A DNA stretch of 64,000 bases. Origin: Chloroflexota bacterium (GTDB lineage: Bacteria; Chloroflexota; Anaerolineae; B4-G1). Positions 36,504 through 44,682 of this stretch are shown in pieces. The notes under the pieces were generated by a model. It was not told the DNA's origin. It saw only the letters and a program-made list of their open reading frames with translations, and did not search any database. A program made the position numbers and the translations under genes. Location of the stretch: NCBI GenBank assembly GCA_024232355.1, contig JAAEPW010000191.1:1-64000 (forward strand), written 5' to 3'. Position 1 is the first letter of the stretch; every line of letters starts with the position of its first letter.

Positions 36504-36938
36504 ATGAATGCAGACCCCTTTCCGATTTTACTGGTCGAGGACAGCAAACACGATGTGCGATTCGTCCGGCGCGCGTGGAGGATAAACCGCATCACCAACC
36601 CGCTTTTCATCGTGCCACACGGTCAGGCGTGTCTGGATTTTCTGCACCATAGAGGTGAGTATGGCGATGGCAAGGTCTGCCCGCGCCCTGGCATTGTGTT
36701 GATGGACATTCGCATGCCCGTGATGGATGGCATCGAATGTTTGCAGGCCATCCGGTCTGATCCCGAGTTCAAGACGTTACCGGTAATCATGTTGACGACG
36801 TCGAGAGAAGACCAAGATCGAGTGCACAGCTATGAACTGGGCTGTAATACGTTCATCGAAAAACCGGTGGATTTTGATAAATTCTCTGCTGCTGTGCGCG
36901 CGATCCAGGTCTACTGGACGCTGTCAACGCTGCCATAA
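36504..36938 (+). CDS. Single-domain response regulator (Rcp1-like)
   Basis: 144 aa, receiver only. Acidic pair VEDSKHD, phospho-Asp in GIVLMDIRMPVMDG, Thr in MLTTS and Lys in FIEKPVDF. The insert between strand 2 and 3 and the order of motifs resemble Rcp1, the response regulator paired with phytochrome-type kinases. It starts two bases after the stop of the REC-PAS kinase, whose kinase core is phytochrome-like, so the two probably form a cognate pair. Confidence 0.93.
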   Translation: MNADPFPILLVEDSKHDVRFVRRAWRINRITNPLFIVPHGQACLDFLHHRGEYGDGKVCPRPGIVLMDIRMPVMDGIECLQAIRSDPEFKTLPVIMLTTSREDQDRVHSYELGCNTFIEKPVDFDKFSAAVRAIQVYWTLSTLP

Positions 36939-37034
36939 ATTATTTCTGGCTTTTTGCCCAGTCATTCCAGCCCACACTGTAAACCGGTCTAATTCGCTCA
37001 ATCTGCTGACCAAACGAGTCGTTCAAAAAGCACA

Positions 37035-37055
37035 ACGTTGTTTCTGAACAACGCC
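37035..37055. repeat. Family R5 21-bp palindromic repeat
   Basis: ACGTTGTTTCTGAACAACGC plus C, identical to 42293-42313 over 21 bases. It contains GTTGTT/AACAAC arms around TCTG. It lies in the gap before the large REC-GAF kinase gene. Confidence 0.55.
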
Positions 37056-37084
37056 AAAGGGGAATCGTACAAGAGGTCGATTCG

Positions 37085-40024
37085 ATGCGCATTCTAATGG
37101 TTGAGGACGAAAAACACGATTATCAGATCGTCAAACGCACGCTGGATAAAAGCGATTTGATTTGTAAAATCATCTGGGTGTCATGTGGGGAGGATGCGTT
37201 AGAGTATCTGCAAAATGATCAGTTTGACATTGTCCTGATTGACTTTAAATTGCCCGGCATCAACGGGCTGGATACGTTTAAGCAGATCATCGCCCAAGGT
37301 ATAAATGTTCCCGTTATCTTTATCACTGGATCGGGTAACGAATCGGTTGCCGTGGAAGCGCTCAAGCTTGGTGCGCAGGACTATTTGATAAAAGATACCA
37401 CAGGGGAATACCTCAAGTTTTTGACCACAATCGTGCACAAGGCCCACTCCCAATGGAAAGACACACAGGCACGCGAGCACGCGTTACAAGAGAGCCAAGC
37501 ACGCTATCGGATACTGTTCGAACACGCCAATGACGCGATCCACATAGAGAACGAAAATGATGAAATCATCGATGTGAATCGGCGTGCGTGCGAACTGTTT
37601 GGCTATAGTCGTGAAGAGATGTTGACCTTGCACGTTTCAGACTTGCAAGCCCCCGAGGTCCGTGAACAGGAAAGCGATATAGTCAGGACTGAATGGGCGC
37701 GCTATGGGAACACTATTTTTGAGGCTCTGAACATCCGTCGTGACGGCACACGGATTCCGGTAGAGGTCAGCGTGTCCAAGATAATGGGTCTAAAAGGCGA
37801 TTTGTACGTTTCCATTGTTCGCGATATCATCGAGCGCAAGCGAGCCGAGGAGTCACTGCGGCAACGCACAGCCCAGTTGGAATCGCTGCGCGCGGTGGGC
37901 CTGGAACTCACCGCCCAGTTGGACCTGGATATCTTGCTCTATTCCGTCGCTTCACGAGCCATCGAGTTGTTGGACGGGACCAAGAGCGGTTTGTACCTTT
38001 ATCAGAAAGAGTTAGACGCACTGGAATTGGTTGTGGCAATTGGTCGCGGTGCAGGGCCTATCGGGGCTCGACTCCATCGGGGTGAGGGTCTTTCTGGTAA
38101 AGTGTGGGAAACGGGTGAATCATTGGTGGTGGATAACTATCAGGACTGGGATGGACGATATCCGACTTTTGAAAAGTATCCTTATGCAGCCGTCATAGGT
38201 GTGCCTATCCGTTGGGGAAAGACATTTCTGGGTGTGCTGAATGTTTTGTCAGATACCCCATCCGCTTTTTCCCAAGCTGACGCCGATTTGTTGAGCTTGC
38301 TTGCCACTCAGGCAGCCATCGCCATCCGCAACGCCCGCTTGTATGAAGACAGCCAGCGGCACAATCTGGAGCAGGAGACGGTAGGGCATATTGTCCGCGC
38401 ACTGAACACCTTGGACGTTCGCGATGCTTTCCCCGTATTGATGGAGGGGCTTGAAACCCTCACCAACTGCGACCGGGCGAGTCTGGCTCTGCCGGATGAG
38501 ACTGGCGAATATTTTATCATGTCTACCCTAGAATCTCCTTTCCCTGTTTTGGAAGAAGGAACTCGTATACCTTTTTCATCCACTGCTGCTGCCAAAGACA
38601 TCGCGGCTGGTCGGATTCACTTGACGACCGACTTGGGCACAGAGACGGATTTTTTTGGAGAACTGGTGCTCTACCAAGCCGGTTTTCGCTCGCGGGTCAA
38701 CCTGCCGTTACTCGTCGGCGGCGAACCCATCGGGGCGCTTAGTCTGGCGAGTCGCCAACTGGCCTGTTTTCGGGAGGATCAACTATTGGTGCTCCAACAG
38801 ATCGCTGATGCTTTGGCCAGCGCTGTCGAAAACAGCCACCTCTTTCGAGCAGAGCGGCGCTTGCGACAGGAAGCTGACACCCTGCGCGAGGCAGCATTGG
38901 CACTCACATCCGCGCTCGATCAGCCTCAAGTGATCGAGCGCATCCTCGCCCAATTGCAAAAGGTTGTTCCCTATGATACATGTTCGGTCCAGTTGCTCAG
39001 AAAAAGTACCGAGCACGGACGAGCGGACCAGTTCGAGGTCGTGGGCGGGCGCGGATTCCCCAATATGTCAGACTTGTTGGGCATGTCCTTTGTTATCGGT
39101 GACGACAATCCCAACAGCGAGGTGATCCGACGCCAGGCCCCCATCATTGTCGCTGATGCGCCAACAGAGTATCCTCATTTCTTGCACAAACCCCATGCTC
39201 AAGCTGGCATCCACTCTTGGTTGGGAGTGCAAATGGGGATGGGCGAAGAACTGATAGGAATGATCACCCTGGACAAACAAGAATCAGGGTTCTATACACA
39301 AGAACACGCCCGGTTGGCCCAGGCATTTGCGTCCCAGGCTGCCATCGCTATTGAGAACGCCCGTTTGTATGAACAGGCACAACAAGATGCCGAAACCCGG
39401 GCCGTACTGCTGAACGAGGTCAACCACCGGGTCAAGAATAACCTGACCGGTATCCTGGGCTTGCTTTATACTGCTCGAACCAGTGCCAAGGTGAGTGACC
39501 GGGCCACGTACCAGTCCACGATGGATGATTTGATTGGCCGGGTGCGTGGACTGTCTACAGTGCATAGTATGTTGTCCGCGTCCGAGTGGTCGCCGCTGCC
39601 TCTGAGCGACCTGGCTGCCAAGATCATCTATGCCTCTATAAAAACGCTCCCACGCACCAAGCGTGTGTCGGTTGATGTAACGCCTTCTCCGGTTCGCGTG
39701 ACGTCTGACCAGGCACACAACCTGGCTTTGGTGATTAACGAGTTGTCTACCAACGTCATCAAATACGCTTTGCAAGAGCGTGACTCGGCGCGGATTGCTT
39801 TTCGGATCGCATTTGATGAGAACGTGACGCAATCTGCGCCCCTAGTGCGGTGCGAGTTCCGAGACGACGGTCCAGGCTACCCGGAGGATGTATTAAAGAT
39901 GGAGCGTCACAACGTGGGATTTGATCTGATACAAAACATTGTGCGCGGCAGCTTGCGTGGAGATCTATCACTATATAATGACCGGGGCGCAGTGGCTATC
40001 CTTCGATTTCAAACCAAGGTATAA
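37085..40024 (+). CDS. REC-PAS-GAFx3 sensor kinase with HisKA_2-type core
   Basis: 979 aa, soluble. Receiver at 1-125 nearly duplicates that of 32523-34574 (VEDEKHDYQIVKRTLDKSDL). PAS at about 130-255 and three GAF domains around 275-420, 430-590 and 620-770 follow. The kinase core is of the HWE/HisKA_2 type with the phospho-His in LLNEVNHRVKNNL and a HATPase with VINELSTNVIKYA and DDGPGYP. Such kinases are often soluble light, redox or nitrogen-compound sensors. The stop codon lies at the start of a 177-bp tandem duplication. Confidence 0.93.
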   Translation: MRILMVEDEKHDYQIVKRTLDKSDLICKIIWVSCGEDALEYLQNDQFDIVLIDFKLPGINGLDTFKQIIAQGINVPVIFITGSGNESVAVEALKLGAQDYLIKDTTGEYLKFLTTIVHKAHSQWKDTQAREHALQESQARYRILFEHANDAIHIENENDEIIDVNRRACELFGYSREEMLTLHVSDLQAPEVREQESDIVRTEWARYGNTIFEALNIRRDGTRIPVEVSVSKIMGLKGDLYVSIVRDIIERKRAEESLRQRTAQLESLRAVGLELTAQLDLDILLYSVASRAIELLDGTKSGLYLYQKELDALELVVAIGRGAGPIGARLHRGEGLSGKVWETGESLVVDNYQDWDGRYPTFEKYPYAAVIGVPIRWGKTFLGVLNVLSDTPSAFSQADADLLSLLATQAAIAIRNARLYEDSQRHNLEQETVGHIVRALNTLDVRDAFPVLMEGLETLTNCDRASLALPDETGEYFIMSTLESPFPVLEEGTRIPFSSTAAAKDIAAGRIHLTTDLGTETDFFGELVLYQAGFRSRVNLPLLVGGEPIGALSLASRQLACFREDQLLVLQQIADALASAVENSHLFRAERRLRQEADTLREAALALTSALDQPQVIERILAQLQKVVPYDTCSVQLLRKSTEHGRADQFEVVGGRGFPNMSDLLGMSFVIGDDNPNSEVIRRQAPIIVADAPTEYPHFLHKPHAQAGIHSWLGVQMGMGEELIGMITLDKQESGFYTQEHARLAQAFASQAAIAIENARLYEQAQQDAETRAVLLNEVNHRVKNNLTGILGLLYTARTSAKVSDRATYQSTMDDLIGRVRGLSTVHSMLSASEWSPLPLSDLAAKIIYASIKTLPRTKRVSVDVTPSPVRVTSDQAHNLALVINELSTNVIKYALQERDSARIAFRIAFDENVTQSAPLVRCEFRDDGPGYPEDVLKMERHNVGFDLIQNIVRGSLRGDLSLYNDRGAVAILRFQTKV

Positions 40025-40376
40025 GGCTTTTCCAATTTCCAACTCGTCCCAAAATTTGCGGTGGAGAATCTTGTAAATCGCACGCGAGTTACAAGATAAC
40101 CGGCAAAGCTCGAGGAATTCTGTCATAATCTGCCTTTTCAAGGTGTCGTTGACTGGATCACAAAATCTGTTTGGGAGATTTATTTCTCTGGAATTCCCAA
40201 AGGCTTTTCCAATTTCCAAATCCTCCCAGAATTTGCGGTGGAGAGTCTTGTAAATCGCACGCGAGTCACAAAATAATCGGAAAAGTTCAAGGAATTCTGT
40301 CATAATCTGCTTTTTCAAGGTGTCGTTGACTGGATCACAAAATCTGTTTGGGAGATTTATTTCTCTGGAATTCCCT
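40023..40376. repeat. Tandem duplication, two 177-bp units
   Basis: Units 40023-40199 and 40200-40376 are about 90% identical (for example AAGGCTTTTCCAATTTCC opens each and GATTTATTTCTCTGGAATTC nearly ends each). The period is 59 codons. The array runs from the stop codon of one kinase gene to the RBS of the next and fills the gap. On the minus strand it is open for 115 codons, see findings. Confidence 0.85.
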
Positions 40377-40392
40377 AAAGGAGGGACATCGA

Positions 40393-41976
40393 ATGAACGA
40401 GCGAAATAAAAATGTCCAAGTGCTGATCGCCGAGGACGATTATCTGATCAGCACAATGATCCAAGAGATGTTAGAGCACAAAGGGCATACGGTCGTTGGA
40501 AAAGCCGTGGATGGCCTGCAAGCTGTCGAGATGACGTGCCAACTTTTTGGGACACCCAACCAACCCGACGTGATTCTAATGGACATCAAAATGCCCGATA
40601 TGGATGGGATCGAGGCCACGCGGATGATTCAGAAACGCTGCCCCACACCAGTGGTGGCACTGACTGCCTACGAGGCACAAGACCTGGTTGCAGAAGCGGG
40701 CGCGGCTGGTGTGGGGGCCTACCTGGTCAAACCGCCCGACGCGCGCGAAATGGAACGGGCCATCACCATCGCCATTGCCCGTTTTGACGGCATGATCGCA
40801 TTACGGCAAAGTGAGGAGCGACTGGAAACCATTTTTGATTCCGTCCAGATCGGGATTGTGATCATTGATGCAGAAACCCACGTGATTGTGGATGCCAACC
40901 CGGTTGCCGTTGGAATGATCGGTGATCCCAAAGAAGAGATTGTCGGTTCGATATGCCACCGGTATATATGTCCGTCCAAGATAGGAAACTGCCCAGTCAC
41001 TGATCTGGGCCAAGATGTGAACAAGGCTGAATGCGAGTTATTAAAGAGCGACGGTGAGGCTGGAACGATTCTCAAGACCGTAGCCCCCGTGATGTTGCAA
41101 GGTCGCAAACACCTGCTCGAGAGTTTCATCGACATTTCTGAACGCAAGCAGGCAGAGGAGGGTCAACGCCTGGCCTTGGCTGAGGCGTTGCAGGCCACGC
41201 ACGCGCTGCGAGAGGCTCAGGAGAAAATGATGGAGCAGGAGCGACTGGCCATCGTGGGTCAAATGGCCGCCGGTATCGCTCACGAATTCAACAATCTCTT
41301 GGCCTCGATCACGCTGAACACTCAAGTATCCTTGCATACGCCCAGGTTGGACCCTCAGACCCGTGAGCTTATGGAGGTTGTGGTTCAAGAATCCAACCGC
41401 GCTGCCGGTTTGGTCCAACAGATTCTGGACTTTGGCCGCCAAGCGATGCTCAGACGAGAGACGCTGGATCTTTTGTTGCTTGTGCAAGAGACAATAAAGC
41501 TGTTAGAGCGCAGCTTGCCGGAGAATATCGAGATCAATCTGGCTTTTGGGTCTGCTGTGAGCGGCGTACAAGATTCAGAGCCGTATGTGTTGGATGCTGA
41601 CCCCGCGCGCGTCCAACAAACGATCGTAAACTTGGCCCTTAATGCCCAAGACGCCATGCCCAAAGGCGGTGAACTGGGCATCGAGTTACAGAGGTTGCGG
41701 GTTGAGCAGGGCACCCAAGCCCCAGTGCCCGAAATGCAGGCTGGAGAATGGATCCAATTGACCGTGCGAGACACCGGCACCGGTATCCCGCCCGATGTGC
41801 TTCCACACATCTATGAACCCTTTTTCACTACCAGAGCACCTGTGGGGCACGGGTTGGGATTAGCTCAAGTGCACGGCATCGTAAAACAACACGGGGGGCA
41901 CATCACCGTGGCCACCGAGGTGGGACGCGGGACGACGTTTTGTCTCTATTGGCCTGCACTGCCAGAATCCCACTGA
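40393..41976 (+). CDS. REC-PAS hybrid histidine kinase, NtrB-like core
   Basis: 527 aa, soluble. Receiver at 1-130 (IAEDDYLISTMIQEML, phospho-Asp in VILMDIKMPDMDG, Lys in YLVKPPD), resembling ANTAR-type regulators but lacking ANTAR. A PAS domain follows with Cys-containing loop CHRYICPSKIGNC, then HisKA with GIAHEFNNLLASI and HATPase (NLALNAQDAM, DTGTGIPP, GHGLGLAQVHGIVKQHGG). AAAGGAGGG, formed partly by the last bases of the tandem repeat, sets ATG 40393 as start. Confidence 0.93.
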   Translation: MNERNKNVQVLIAEDDYLISTMIQEMLEHKGHTVVGKAVDGLQAVEMTCQLFGTPNQPDVILMDIKMPDMDGIEATRMIQKRCPTPVVALTAYEAQDLVAEAGAAGVGAYLVKPPDAREMERAITIAIARFDGMIALRQSEERLETIFDSVQIGIVIIDAETHVIVDANPVAVGMIGDPKEEIVGSICHRYICPSKIGNCPVTDLGQDVNKAECELLKSDGEAGTILKTVAPVMLQGRKHLLESFIDISERKQAEEGQRLALAEALQATHALREAQEKMMEQERLAIVGQMAAGIAHEFNNLLASITLNTQVSLHTPRLDPQTRELMEVVVQESNRAAGLVQQILDFGRQAMLRRETLDLLLLVQETIKLLERSLPENIEINLAFGSAVSGVQDSEPYVLDADPARVQQTIVNLALNAQDAMPKGGELGIELQRLRVEQGTQAPVPEMQAGEWIQLTVRDTGTGIPPDVLPHIYEPFFTTRAPVGHGLGLAQVHGIVKQHGGHITVATEVGRGTTFCLYWPALPESH

Positions 41977-42106
41977 AACTACCAGACCAGCAATTTCCAT
42001 TTTGATTGTGAGGAGAGAGCATTCGGCAATGCGGCGCATTAAGAAATGCAAAGATGCCTGCGAGATCTATGGGATCATCCAAGAATAACTTGTACTTTTT
42101 AGTTCG

Positions 42107-42254
42107 GGTACTGGTTCAGTTGAATGGGATTACGATGTAGACGAGGTTTCCATACCTCATAGAGCCTTACGCGCTATGGAAAGCGCGGCTACAAGCTCAA
42201 TTTCGAGCCACAACAGACTATTCTCTAAAAATCCCACCCAACTGAACCAGTGCC
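42107..42254. repeat. Family R1 terminal-inverted-repeat element, complete copy
   Basis: 148 bp, ends GGTACTGGTTCAGTTG and CAACTGAACCAGTGCC inverted, flanked by perfect 8-bp direct repeats TTAGTTCG (42099-42106 and 42255-42262). The inner block 42137-42192 is inverted relative to the copy at 1-138. With an R5 repeat and a promoter it accounts for the 414-base gap after the kinase gene; 41977-42098 shows nothing recognisable. Confidence 0.88.
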
Positions 42255-42292
42255 TTAGTTCGTTTCCTATGCAAAAATGCCTGGAAAATACG

Positions 42293-42313
42293 ACGTTGTT
42301 TCTGAACAACGCC
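42293..42313. repeat. Family R5 21-bp palindromic repeat
   Basis: Identical to 37035-37055 over 21 bases, GTTGTT/AACAAC arms. It lies 39 bases beyond the R1 element. Confidence 0.55.
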
Positions 42314-42328
42314 CAAATCCACCAAACC

Positions 42329-42378
42329 TTGACCTGACGCGGAATACGTGTTATCATTTTGACACCAGTGATGTCAAA
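42329..42378 (+). promoter_or_regulatory. Promoter TTGACC-17-TATCAT followed by palindromic operator-like site
   Basis: -35 at 42329-42334, -10 at 42352-42357. Immediately downstream a perfect inverted repeat TTTGACA (42358-42364)/TGTCAAA (42372-42378) covers the expected transcription start, 13 bases before the peptidase ATG. Either a repressor site or a start-proximal hairpin. Confidence 0.5.
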
Positions 42379-42390
42379 GGGTGACAATTA

Positions 42391-43371
42391 ATGAGCGATA
42401 TAGATTCAACGGGGGGCGGAAAAAGCCCCCTTTCCCTGTTTCTGTGGGCGATCCTGATCGTCGCGTTGGCGGTGGTCGCATACTTTGCTGGAGCAGGCAT
42501 GGCGAGACGTTGGGCGACAGTGCCATCCCTGGCGCGTCCTCTGTCCGTCGCGCCTCTGGCTCCGACACCAGCACCCACACGGGTCTCGTCCGTCTGGCTC
42601 GTGCCTAGCGCCCCAGTAGAGGATACATTGGGCGAGGACACTGCCGACAATTGGCGATTTCGGGGCGTTGCGGGGCAATCCGTCACCATCGAAATGTGGC
42701 TCCACCCTGGCTCCGGTTCTAGCGTAGAGACTGAACTGGCCGTCCATCTGATCGCGTCCGACGGAACCGTGCTGGCGAGTGAAACAGGCTCTGTCTTTGT
42801 CCCCCCTTACCTGACCTGGCTGCCGCTGCCGTCTGATGATCTATACTATATCCAGGTAGAACCTACCTCGGGCGCGCCAGGTCGATACTCGCTCTTGCTC
42901 ACCCTCTCTGATGCATTACCATTGGGCACTCCTGGCACACCATTGCCTCCGCAGTTAACGCGTGTGGCTCCCGGGGGACCTGCCGCTGCTGCTTTTCAAG
43001 GACAATTCCAGTGGCCCAGCACGCGGCGCGCAATCTCTGGCTGGACCTTTCACGACCCCGGCAATCCAGGCCACATCGGCCTCGACATTGCCGCCGAGAT
43101 GTGGGACCCCATCGTCGCGTCAGCCGACGGCATCGTGACCTTTGCCGAGTGGGGGGGCGGCTATGGCAACCTGGTCATCGTGGAACACGACGGCGACTGG
43201 CGCACGTATTACGCGCACTTTACAGAGATCGTGGTCACCGTGGGGCAAGAGGTGCGCCAGGGAGAACTCCTTGGAGGGGCGGGCACCACCGGCTACTCTA
43301 CCGGGCCGCATCTACACTTTGAGATACGCTACCAGGGCCGCCCGGTTGATCCCCACGTTCACTTGCCATGA
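42391..43371 (+). CDS. Membrane-anchored M23 (LytM) metallopeptidase
   Basis: 326 aa. One TM helix at about 15-37, a Pro-rich linker, a beta-sandwich resembling bacterial pre-peptidase C-terminal domains (DNWRFRGVAGQSVTIEMWL, YYIQVEPTSG) at about 80-175, then a LytM domain at 215-326. Zinc ligands are in HIGLD and HLHFE, with the YYAHF His. Such enzymes cut peptidoglycan cross-bridges or activate amidases, so it acts outside the membrane. RBS GGGTG precedes the ATG. Confidence 0.92.
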   Translation: MSDIDSTGGGKSPLSLFLWAILIVALAVVAYFAGAGMARRWATVPSLARPLSVAPLAPTPAPTRVSSVWLVPSAPVEDTLGEDTADNWRFRGVAGQSVTIEMWLHPGSGSSVETELAVHLIASDGTVLASETGSVFVPPYLTWLPLPSDDLYYIQVEPTSGAPGRYSLLLTLSDALPLGTPGTPLPPQLTRVAPGGPAAAAFQGQFQWPSTRRAISGWTFHDPGNPGHIGLDIAAEMWDPIVASADGIVTFAEWGGGYGNLVIVEHDGDWRTYYAHFTEIVVTVGQEVRQGELLGGAGTTGYSTGPHLHFEIRYQGRPVDPHVHLP

Positions 43372-43487
43372 ATAGAGTTGTGTGTCCCCAATGTCGAGTG
43401 CCTGGCAGGAGGATTGGGACGCAGACGAGGAATGGGATATGTGGGCATAGGTCGCCGGGTTGAGGGAATAAAAAACCGGATATACGC

Positions 43488-44111
43488 ATGGACACTTTTG
43501 AAATATTGCGCCCGATACTAATAATCGAACACAATCAAACACAGATTTCTCCTCCCCTATCAGATGTGCAGATAGCCAATGCTGAAATTGTTCTGGGTAA
43601 ACTGTTGCCCCCTTCTTTCCGAGAGTGGCTACTGGTAATGGGGGACAAAGCCTATCTATTCAATGGCAACCTACAGATTGATCCACTACTCGATCAACCA
43701 GGGCAACCATGCATTGTTCACAATCTTCAAAGATTGAATCAGTATCACTGGCAACTCGATCCCGCTCTGATTGTGTTTGGAAGCAATGGGGCAGGTGAGC
43801 TATGGGCTCTTGACAGCGCGATATCAACAACAGAAGGAGAATACCCGGTTGTTCAGGTTGGTGCTATCTTTTCTGACGAGGGTCGCAACTACAAACTCAG
43901 CAACTCATCTTTTGCGAGGTTTCTCTATTCGCAAGCGTTGTGGTGGACTCGCTATCGTCACCCCGCTCTACCCGAGCCGAAAGACGAGAGCGCCGAAGAT
44001 AATTGGATCATTACTATTAACCGCTTGTTAGATCCCACAATTGAACTAGGACATCCGGATGTATATGCGGCTCCACAGACTATGACTGAAATCCGGTCAT
44101 TATTTGGATAA
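43488..44111 (+). CDS. SMI1/KNR4 (SUKH) family protein
   Basis: 207 aa, soluble. The N-terminal LSDVQIANAEIVLGKLLPPSFREWLLVMG, the central VFGSNGAGELWALD and the C-terminal FARFLY segment follow the SUKH-fold pattern. In bacteria SUKH proteins are often immunity proteins for polymorphic toxins, but no toxin gene is adjacent, so this is only the family-level expectation. The codon style matches neighbours. Confidence 0.78.
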   Translation: MDTFEILRPILIIEHNQTQISPPLSDVQIANAEIVLGKLLPPSFREWLLVMGDKAYLFNGNLQIDPLLDQPGQPCIVHNLQRLNQYHWQLDPALIVFGSNGAGELWALDSAISTTEGEYPVVQVGAIFSDEGRNYKLSNSSFARFLYSQALWWTRYRHPALPEPKDESAEDNWIITINRLLDPTIELGHPDVYAAPQTMTEIRSLFG

Positions 44112-44190
44112 TAGAGTTTGTCGCTTTCTGGACGGTGTTGGCGCTTGGGTTACTGTTCCGAGCAATGAGTATGATCAAAATAAATGACCT

Positions 44191-44213
44191 GTGTTGTGAG
44201 AACTGAACAACAC
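44191..44213. terminator. Hairpin between convergent SUKH and thioredoxin genes
   Basis: GTGTTGT (44191-44197) and ACAACAC (44207-44213), 9-nt loop, no T-run. A weak bidirectional terminator at best. Confidence 0.35.
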
Positions 44214-44253
44214 AAGAAGTAGACCAGGGGAAAAACTGAACTAGCTAGATTAA

Positions 44254-44679
44254 CTATTCCGCCAACGATTGCGCAATCACAGCCTTGATCCCGTCCTGAT
44301 CCGGCATTCCCGCTTGTACGAACAACACCTCACCTGCACCATCCAGCACCACGAATGTGGGCACGCCGCGTGCGCCGTAACGCATCGCCAGTTGCCTACC
44401 CACGCCGTCCGTTATGTCTAACCGCAACACCTGTGCCTGATCCTCTAGCTCTCGTTCGAGCCTATCCACGATAGGCTTGGCTACAAAGCACGAACTTCAG
44501 GTGTTTGCGTAAAACTCGATCAACGTGGGCGTGCCTCCGGTCACCTGCGCATCAAACTCGGCCGTCGAGACCAACTCGTCGCCCTCGGTGCGCAGGAGCA
44601 GATAGCCGACCACCATCACGGCGATCACCAGGATCATCGACCAATTTTCTTTCCAGAAACGTTTCAATTTGCCCCTCAC
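44254..44679 (-). CDS. Membrane-anchored thioredoxin-like selenoprotein (USSC active site)
   Basis: 141 aa if TGA 44497-44499 is read as selenocysteine. GTG start 3 bases after the methyltransferase stop. TM helix at residues about 15-32 (SMILVIAVMVVGYLLL), then a thioredoxin fold: TLIEFYANT-U-SSCF, the strand VLRLDIT and cis-Pro GVPTFVVLDG. The TGA falls exactly at the first Cys of CxxC. Reading continues in frame without another stop for 80 codons. A perfect 8-bp hairpin 19 nt downstream fits a bacterial SECIS. Reads as an extracytoplasmic disulfide reductase at the end of a redox operon. A nonsense mutation is the alternative. Confidence 0.88.
44459..44477 (-). promoter_or_regulatory. Candidate bacterial SECIS of the thioredoxin-like selenoprotein
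   Basis: On the mRNA strand AGCCTATC-GTG-GATAGGCT forms a perfect 8-bp stem with a 3-nt loop starting with G, 27 nt after the UGA. This meets the described bSECIS rules (G in the first two loop positions, loop 16-37 nt from UGA). Confidence 0.75.
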
Positions 44680-44682
44680 TTT

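Noticed and set aside
39971..40318. 115-codon minus-strand open frame with an internal 59-residue repeat
   Set aside because: It overlaps the 3' end of the kinase gene antisense, has no RBS, and its repeat differences are mostly amino-acid changing. Kept as a repeat observation, not as a gene.
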